Source: an uncultured Alphaproteobacteria bacterium
GTDB lineage: Bacteria > Pseudomonadota > Alphaproteobacteria > Micavibrionales > UBA1664
Assembly (NCBI GenBank): GCA_943789475.1
Contig: CALSUG010000006.1
Coordinates: forward strand, 62,001-126,000
Direction: 5' to 3'
DNA: 64,000 nucleotides
This document shows positions 59,297-64,000 of the stretch, piece by piece. The position numbers and the translations under genes are program-made. Each line of letters opens with the position of its first letter. Position 1 is the stretch's first letter. The notes under the pieces are model-generated. The model was not told where the DNA came from. It saw nothing but the letters and a program-made list of their open reading frames with translations, and ran no database searches.

Positions 59297-59902
59297 ATGG
59301 CTGTATCAGTTGACCAAGGGTTTGAGGAAACCTCAGAAAATGGCGGCACGACAACACGGTTGGCCATCCATGGGTCCGGGATCGGGCCGGGAGCATGGTT
59401 TGGATTTGGTTTCTTTGGGCTGATCATGGGGGGACTGGTTTCGCTGATCATGCTGGCCGAGACTGTCATGCCGTTTTTGGTGGTTTTCCTAGGTTGTTTG
59501 GGAATAGCTGCGTTGCTTCAAAAGTTCCGTACTGAACGGTTTGAGTTTGAGATCTCCGAGACACTCATACGCACCGCAGATAATCGTGAGTATCTGAAAA
59601 CTGACATTTCGGAACTGCTGATCCAAAACAAATCCGGACAGAATATCCAATCTGCCAACACGGAGGGAACAACACTGGTTTTTGGAACAGGCGTTACAGG
59701 TGCTGCATTTGTAGGCGCACAGGTGCTTGGAAACTCAGCCAAGAAGCTAGGTGCAGCGAGCGGGGAAGCCATCCAAGAATCCATGGCGAAACGCGGATTT
59801 TCTCTTTGTATCCGGCACGGAAGGAAAGTCATTCCTTTGGCCAAATATCTGACGGAAGATGACGCGGTCGCTTTGTTCAACAAGGTCGCTCAGCACTATT
59901 GA
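59297..59902 (+). CDS. unknown two-span membrane protein
   Basis: 201 residues. Two adjacent membrane spans at about 33-75 (Gly/Phe-rich, then LAETVMPFLVVFLGCLGIAALL), followed by a cytosolic domain with a PH-like strand pattern (FEFEISETLIRT, YLKTDISELLIQ) and a Gly/Ala-rich middle (GTGVTGAAFVGAQVLG). I do not recognise the family. ATG at 59297 has weak GAAG ahead. It sits among mobile-element remnants and is probably element cargo. Confidence 0.65.
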   Translation: MAVSVDQGFEETSENGGTTTRLAIHGSGIGPGAWFGFGFFGLIMGGLVSLIMLAETVMPFLVVFLGCLGIAALLQKFRTERFEFEISETLIRTADNREYLKTDISELLIQNKSGQNIQSANTEGTTLVFGTGVTGAAFVGAQVLGNSAKKLGAASGEAIQESMAKRGFSLCIRHGRKVIPLAKYLTEDDAVALFNKVAQHY

Positions 59903-59986
59903 CCAAAAGCAACTCGGAATTTGGTGCCGCACATTGGAAACTCGATCTTTCGCTTACCTGGTCCAGTTGGAGCTTCGTAAACTGAT

Positions 59987-60298
59987 ATGAGCTTCTTTTC
60001 AGGATTTATGCTGGGGCACTTATCTGCATCGAATGGCAGGGGGGGTGGTTCGTCCGCCGAGGGCTTTGCCTACTTCTTCGCCTTTGCGTTCGTACTGCTC
60101 GGCATATGGCTTGCCTTTCTCGGAGTGGTAAACGTCGTTAGCGCGATTTCTGAATGGACGGCATATTTCGCTGGAGATGTTTACATTTCTAGTCCGCGAG
60201 CTGAGCACGCAGGGCTTACACATCTTTATGATAGATATTTCCAGTACCACTCAAGCATCAGCATCCCAACCGAGGCAAAAATCCAAAAGTTGCTCTAA
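59987..60298 (+). CDS. small membrane protein, 3' end possibly replaced by an IS110 remnant
   Basis: 103 residues: Gly/Ser-rich N-terminus, one long membrane span (FAYFFAFAFVLLGIWLAFLGVVNVV) and a soluble tail. IS110-type coding sequence begins in another frame around 60,265, inside the last codons of this gene, so its true C-terminus may have been lost. Function unknown; it may belong with the preceding two-span protein gene. Confidence 0.5.
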   Translation: MSFFSGFMLGHLSASNGRGGGSSAEGFAYFFAFAFVLLGIWLAFLGVVNVVSAISEWTAYFAGDVYISSPRAEHAGLTHLYDRYFQYHSSISIPTEAKIQKLL

Positions 60299-60402
60299 CC
60301 GCTGTGATGCGAAAGCTGGTTATCGTTGCCAATACTCTGATCGCCGAAGACAGGAAATGGCAGCCAATAGCACGGGACAGTACTGCGACTTTAAGTTGAT
60401 AA
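60265..60402 (+). pseudogene. C-terminal remnant of an IS110-family transposase
   Basis: A frame without its own start reads GKNPKVALTAVMRKLVIVAN followed by TLIAEDRKWQPIA and a stop at 60402. This is the typical end of IS110/IS116-type transposases (GKPKKVALxAxMRKLLxxxN). The DEDD domain is absent. A small inverted repeat (CATTGTGG ... CCACAATAG, about 60,412-60,447) lies just after it and may be an old element end. Confidence 0.65.
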
Positions 60403-60498
60403 GATGAAGCAGCCATTGTGGCGTTGATTGCTGCACCGCTCCACAATAGGAATATAGTCTTAGTGCAGACATGACTGTTGGTATAGTAACCTATCTAT

Positions 60499-60792
60499 AT
60501 GAACTTAAAACAAACATTCGCGATAAGCTTTTTGCTTTCCATAATTACCCCCCCCCCCCTCAATTCCGCTGATTACATAAATCAAGAAACCGATACGAAA
60601 AGCGACCAACGTGCCGTTCGTATCGTTGAAAATCAACCAAACAAGTCATTTGATTTCATCATTGATGATGAGCTTGTCGGATCGCTTTCAAAATCAGGCC
60701 TAGCCGTATCTGGGCCGGTAAAGGGCAAGGTTTTCTTGCACAATGAGCATTCAATTCCTCACCCTGAAAAAGGAGTGAGCCATGAAAACTAA
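60499..60792 (+). CDS. small secreted protein with an 11-C tract in its signal-peptide region
   Basis: 97 residues starting with a signal-like segment MNLKQTFAISFLLSIITPPPL followed by NSADYINQ. A pure run of 11 C (60548-60558) encodes Thr/Pro residues here. A change of one or two C would shift the frame a few codons after the start and destroy the protein, so this is a candidate slippage switch. The mature part has a short beta-rich stretch (FDFIIDDELVGSLSKSGLAV). The stop overlaps the following secreted protein gene by 11 bp. No family recognised. Confidence 0.6.
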   Translation: MNLKQTFAISFLLSIITPPPLNSADYINQETDTKSDQRAVRIVENQPNKSFDFIIDDELVGSLSKSGLAVSGPVKGKVFLHNEHSIPHPEKGVSHEN

Positions 60793-61300
60793 GATTGCTC
60801 TATTCGTTTATCTAATCTTGGTTGGTTTGTCTTTTGGGGGACAAAATGCTCTTGCCGCCTGCTCATCACCCTCTGGCGTTGCGTCCCAAACACGCTACGA
60901 TACTTCTTCAAACAAGATGTACTATTGCAATAATACATCTTGGGTTGAAATGTCTGGCGGCGGCGGCACAATTGTTTCGCATAACTTGCTTAGCTCAAAT
61001 TATATATCTTCGTCTCTAGCAGGTGCATATGTTCTTACCGTTAACATGCAGGTGAACCCTTCGGTACCTAATGCCGACTATGATGCCAGAGTAACTATCC
61101 GAAATAATGGAACAACTCTTGGTGAGTTAGTTATTGGCTCCCCTGGTGACAGCGATGGGATCGGCACGAAAAGATCAACAACTAGCCGAAGCTTCTTTAT
61201 TTCGAATGCTAGCAACATAAATATATCGCACACATTTTCAAACACCGGAACATCGACCACTTTGGCCGCCCTAGATATGGTTTTATTTGGTGGTTTTTAG
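60782..61300 (+). CDS. secreted protein with a Cys-Pro-Gly/CNNTSW module
   Basis: 172 residues: signal peptide (MKTKIALFVYLILVGLSFGG..., cut near ALAA), then a module CSSPSGVASQTRYDTSSNKMYYCNNTSWVEM. A similar Cys...YN...CN-x-T/W...M module recurs in many exported proteins of alphaproteobacteria with unknown role. A Gly-rich hinge (SGGGGT) and a beta-sandwich-like domain (AYVLTVNMQVNPS, ARVTIRNNGTTLGELVIG) follow. GGAG lies ahead of ATG 60782. It overlaps the preceding secreted gene and is probably cotranslated with it. Composition is lower in G+C than the flanking mobile DNA. Confidence 0.7.
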   Translation: MKTKIALFVYLILVGLSFGGQNALAACSSPSGVASQTRYDTSSNKMYYCNNTSWVEMSGGGGTIVSHNLLSSNYISSSLAGAYVLTVNMQVNPSVPNADYDARVTIRNNGTTLGELVIGSPGDSDGIGTKRSTTSRSFFISNASNINISHTFSNTGTSTTLAALDMVLFGGF

Positions 61301-61600
61301 TTCTGATAGGGTTAGTGCGGAAAAGCGGTTCTCGTTCTACAATGGCGATCAACTGTCTCGCTGACTATTCTGATCAGGTACAGTCGCTTAATTTGCAATT
61401 GGTCATTGAAGTAAATCAATTAGAATTTAAGGAGCTTAAAAGTTAGCTGTTGATAATCGACCTAAATTGATTGTTTCACACACAGATGCTTGCGGTAACC
61501 CTTAATCCACGCCCAAAGGGATTATGACCTTATTCAGAAGAACTCCGAAATCAGGTTAAGGAATGCCAAAACGCCGTCGCCAACGGCGGGAAGCGGTCAT
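61301..61600. other. non-coding stretch between secreted-protein gene and phage-like remnant
   Basis: About 300 bases with many stops in all frames. I see no RNA gene, clear terminator or repeat in it. Confidence 0.5.
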
Positions 61601-61645
61601 TCGCAGCGTGCGCAATGAGAACTCCACAAATTCCCGAAGTCTCTG

Positions 61646-61903
61646 TTGGTAGAGAACCTCGCTGCCGGGATAGAGACAGGCGGTATGACCTTCGCTGATG
61701 ATCTCGTCGGTAAGCAAGATTTGATCAACGAGATCGCCTCTTTCGAGCTGACCACCACATCCGCCGGGAACCTTGTTCTCGCCGGTGGCGACAATGGGCA
61801 TCACGCCGACCGGACCATTGCGGCTGCTCTCGCAAATCTGCGCATCACGCATCTCGACTCTCAGCAGGGCGGAATTGTGCACCGATTGTGTGGTTGGACC
61901 TGA
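61646..61903 (+). pseudogene. probable fragment of a phage terminase large subunit
   Basis: An 85-codon frame reads ENLAAGIETGGMTFADDL, then KQDLINEIASFELTTTSAGN and GHHADRTIAAALANLR. The order Gly/Thr-rich strand, KQxLxxEIxxFE, T-x-G-x, G-x-H-x-D, AxALA resembles the C-terminal nuclease end of large terminases, where the late Asp is a metal ligand. The rest of the protein is missing, so this would be a relic. Identification is by pattern only. Confidence 0.4.
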
Positions 61904-61989
61904 CGCTAACAACCTGCAAAAACGGATCCTAGCCCAGGCTTCGAGACCGCTGGCGGGGAGTTGAGGGCTGAATTAACAACTCCAGCGTT

Positions 61990-62312
61990 CTTGACGATTG
62001 AATCTTTGGTGGCGCTTGACAACGGCTTCCAGTATCAAATCAGGAACGGTAGACCCGTCAATCGCTATACGCTTTGAAGTCGAAAAAGGTACTCTTTCAT
62101 TCATCGACTATCGCGACAATGGTCCCGGCATAGATAAATCACTCATCGAGACTGAGGTAATATTCGACCCTGAGTTCTCAACCAAGCGAGATGGAACTGG
62201 TTTGGGTCTTGCAATTGCAGGCGAGGCGGCATCGAGAAACAGCCTGGAACTGAACGTCTTGGTGTCAGATCAGGGTGCCTATTTTAGGCTACAGCCCGTG
62301 AATGGAGAGTAG
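61990..62312 (+). pseudogene. C-terminal ATPase domain of a histidine kinase, damaged upstream
   Basis: Frame from 61998 (TTG) reads IAIRFEVEKGTLSFIDYRDN then GPGIDKSLIETEVIFDPEFS and TKRDGTGLGLAIAGEAASRN, the G1 (DNGPGI) and G2 (DGTGLGLA) ATP boxes. An N-box-like ESLVALDNGFQYQIRNG appears just upstream in the +1 frame (about 61,995-62,045), so a frameshift near 62,040 seems to have split the domain. Kinase core and sensor parts are missing or unrecognisable. The stop is 2 bp from the response-regulator gene, implying a former kinase-regulator pair. Confidence 0.65.
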
Positions 62313-62678
62313 AATTGACTATTAAGTTATTGTTGGTGGAAGATGACCAAGGTGACCGTCAGGGCTTTGAGCAAAGCGTGACGCGTTTCAATCATGAGAA
62401 TGGAACCAATTTTCAGGTTGTTTCATTTAGCACATTGGACGCGACCTTAAATGCGCTCGACAGTAGCTTTGACTGCGCTGTTATTGACATGAAACTTGGC
62501 GATACAGGCGGCGAGGGGAATGAAATTCTCAGAGCCTTGAACGATGCGAACGTTCGAATGCCGATTGTGATCCTGACGGGGACACCAGGCGAAGCCGACG
62601 ACGGGTTTGTTCATATTGAGGTACTGAAAAAGGGCGAGGCGGATCACTCGGAAATTCTTGAAGATTTCCGCCAAGTGC

Positions 62679-62687
62679 ATGCATCTG
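62679..62687. repeat. 9-bp target-site duplication, left copy
   Basis: ATGCATCTG directly left of the element; the second copy is at 63738-63746 directly right of it. A 9-bp duplication is typical of IS903-like members of the IS5 family. Confidence 0.9.
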
Positions 62688-63737
62688 GGCTTTGTTGCAC
62701 AAAACGGATTGTGACCGGACTTCCCCTTTCCCCGGACAGACCTATCCTACGGGCACCGTGACGGGTATGCCGAGAGAGGTGTAGCGGTTGAGCACCGCGA
62801 CGCGGATCTGGATTTCGGCGACCTGCCGGTCGAAGTCTCTCGACATCAGGGATTGGCCGAGAAGCTTGATACAGTTCATTTTGCTCTCGACGCGGCTTCG
62901 GCGGTGGTATCCGCTCCATTTTCGCCAGATGGCGCGGCCGAGGTATCGCGATGCATTGACTGCCTCGTTCCGGGCGACAGCTCCAGCGCTTGAGGGTTTC
63001 CACGGCTTGGCGTTCTTGCGCGGTGGGATGACTGCATGCGCGCGACGGGCAGCAATCGCGTCGTGGCATTTTCGAGTGTCATAGGCCCCGTCAGCCGTGA
63101 CGCTGCCAATGGCTTGGTCTGGCGGGATTTGCTCGAGCAATTCTGGCAACATGGGCGCGTCGCCGACATTGCTGGTGGTGACCTCGACCGCCCGCACTTC
63201 CAGTGTTTCTTCGTCGATCCCTATGTGTATCTTGCGCCATATCCGGCGTTTCGGGCCGCCATGCTTGCGGGCGTTCCACTCGCCTTCACCTTCCGACTTG
63301 ATGCCGGTACTGTCGATGAGCAGGCTCAGCGGGCCGGTGCCGCAACGAAAGGGCAGGTTCACGTTCAGTGTCTTCTGACGGCGGCACAAGGTGCTGAAAT
63401 CCGGCACCGCCCAGTTCAACCCGACCAACCGCAGCAAGCTCTCGACAAAACCCGTGGTCTGCCGGAGCGGCATGCCGAAAAGCACCTTCAGGGTTAGGCA
63501 GGTCTGGATCGCGGCATCGCTGAATTGTTGCTGCCGCCCACGTTTGCCCGTTGGAGGTGGCGTCCAGTCCATCTCCGGATCAAACCAGATCGAAAGCGAT
63601 CCGCGTTGCTTCAGTGCTGTGTTGTACGAAGGCCAGTTCCTGGTCTTGTACTTCGTAGGGGCCCAACTGCTCATGCCACACAGCTATCATGCTGGATTCA
63701 TACAGTGAATCCCCAGCGTAATTTGTGCAACAAAGCC
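62688..63737. mobile_element. complete IS5-family insertion sequence, 1,050 bp
   Basis: Ends carry a perfect 16-bp inverted repeat GGCTTTGTTGCACAAA (62688-62703 and the reverse complement at 63722-63737) and are flanked by the 9-bp repeat ATGCATCTG. One transposase gene on the minus strand fills most of the element. Size, ends and duplication match IS5-family elements of the IS903/IS427-like type. The intact structure implies a recent insertion. Confidence 0.92.
62742..63674 (-). CDS. IS5-family DDE transposase
   Basis: 310 residues. Catalytic residues visible: Asp in LLIDSTGIK, Asp in SVTADGAYDTR and Glu in RRSRVESKMNC, the IS5 signature (Tyr/Arg ... Glu). The family start WPSYNTALKQRGSLSIWFD and FSTLCRRQKTL are also present. 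It appears intact and could be active. Lies wholly inside the 1,050-bp element in reverse orientation to the gene it interrupts. Confidence 0.93.
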   Translation of the reverse strand: MSSWAPTKYKTRNWPSYNTALKQRGSLSIWFDPEMDWTPPPTGKRGRQQQFSDAAIQTCLTLKVLFGMPLRQTTGFVESLLRLVGLNWAVPDFSTLCRRQKTLNVNLPFRCGTGPLSLLIDSTGIKSEGEGEWNARKHGGPKRRIWRKIHIGIDEETLEVRAVEVTTSNVGDAPMLPELLEQIPPDQAIGSVTADGAYDTRKCHDAIAARRAHAVIPPRKNAKPWKPSSAGAVARNEAVNASRYLGRAIWRKWSGYHRRSRVESKMNCIKLLGQSLMSRDFDRQVAEIQIRVAVLNRYTSLGIPVTVPVG

Positions 63738-63746
63738 ATGCATCTG
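63738..63746. repeat. 9-bp target-site duplication, right copy
   Basis: ATGCATCTG, identical to 62679-62687, immediately after the right terminal repeat. Confidence 0.9.
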
Positions 63747-64000
63747 GGTTGACCAGAGTGATGGGTGGTCGTGGGCTTCTTGAGCAATCATTAAACCAAG
63801 TGTTCAAATCAAACCTTCTCGGCCAGAAAAATTCCTGGAAGCGGTATGGGCAAATTGACTCGGAAAAATCTGAAAAGGCACTGATGCGCCACGTCATGAA
63901 CCATCTGATACAACTCGTTGACCTGGATGAAGAAAGTTGCGTTCCGGAAGAGTTCTACATTTTTCCTCCAATTGGTGACCTCAAGAGAACCGGCACAGTG

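Larger units (their letters stand above)
62315..64000 (+). pseudogene. response-regulator gene split by an IS5-family insertion
   Basis: The receiver reads KLLLVEDDQGDRQ (acidic pocket), CAVIDMKLGDTGGEG (phospho-Asp) and MPIVILTGTPGE, then a C-terminal part. The element at 62688-63737 interrupts codon 125. Joining 62687 to 63747 (removing the element and one 9-bp repeat) keeps the frame: ...FRQVHASG-LTRVMGGRGLLEQSL... running on to EEFYIFPPIGDLKRTGT at the window end. The part after the insertion is not a DNA-binding domain I recognise. It was paired with the damaged kinase upstream. Truncated by the window edge. Confidence 0.75.

Noticed and set aside
61556-61912. 118-codon minus-strand open frame
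   Set aside because: It is antisense to the terminase-like frame and shows only low-complexity Arg-rich sequence.
63036-63497. 153-codon plus-strand open frame inside the insertion sequence
   Set aside because: Antisense to the complete transposase; typical long shadow in G+C-rich DNA.

Overview
Window type. Positions 1 to about 58,330 are a compact, A+T-rich stretch of an alphaproteobacterial chromosome. Evidence: a chpT phosphotransferase gene beside a cheA-cheY-cheB-cheR operon, a CheA fused to extra CheW and receiver domains, sucCD, an ErpA-type carrier, zapE, and an IcmB/DotO-like ATPase. The exact order cannot be fixed from sequence alone; low-G+C Rhodospirillales-like or Micavibrionales-like lineages are possible. 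From about 58,330 to the end the DNA is visibly richer in G+C, with Rhodobacteraceae/Rhizobiales-like plasmid and transposon content, most of it broken. The join cuts one gene on each side, so it is either a mobile-element insertion or an assembly chimera.

Layout. 1-7.1 kb (minus strand): yejA, an unknown gene, kdsB, a histidine-phosphatase-family gene, yejB and yejE (peptide uptake mixed with Kdo activation), after a 2H-phosphoesterase gene. 7.2 kb: rpsU (plus) with a terminator. 7.5-14.5 kb (minus): chpT, cheA (two frameshifts), cheY, cheB, cheR and a DUF924 gene. 14.5-19.9 kb: mdh; a plus-strand gene whose N-terminus looks like the RNA polymerase alpha C-terminal domain; then a minus operon of an unknown gene, a membrane-anchored RNase A-like (CdiA-CT type) gene, galU and a phosphohexomutase. 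20-28 kb: sucCD, an unknown basic protein, erpA, a periplasmic HMA protein, a lipoprotein, xthA, zapE and a tas-like reductase. 27.8-33.7 kb: a single-span membrane protein with an IcmB/DotO-like ATPase, HIT, M29 aminopeptidase and GNAT genes.

33.8-53.3 kb is a surface-polysaccharide locus: glycosyltransferases, a Wzx-type flippase, the dTDP-rhamnose set rfbA/C/D/B, a wbpG-hisF-hisH amidotransferase module with a formyltransferase, a second amino-sugar set (LbH acyltransferase, Gfo/Idh, SDR, DegT) and a wbpA-wbpB-wbpD-wbpE set for UDP-GlcNAc(3NAc)A. Together these predict a glycan with rhamnose and heavily N-modified (acetamido, acetamidino, possibly formamido) sugars. 53.4-57.3 kb is the class Ib ribonucleotide reductase operon nrdHIEF, with a paired NrdR box placed over its predicted promoter.

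58.3-64 kb holds an N-terminally truncated relaxase, two membrane proteins, an IS110-family remnant, two secreted proteins (one with an 11-C tract in its signal-peptide region), a probable terminase remnant, a damaged histidine-kinase end, and a response-regulator gene split by a complete 1,050-bp IS5-family element with 16-bp terminal repeats and a 9-bp target duplication.

The points most worth following are the stand-alone alpha-CTD-like protein, the RNase A-like toxin-type protein with its coupled partner, the amidotransferase module whose HisF lacks the usual catalytic Asp, and the composition break at 58.33 kb.
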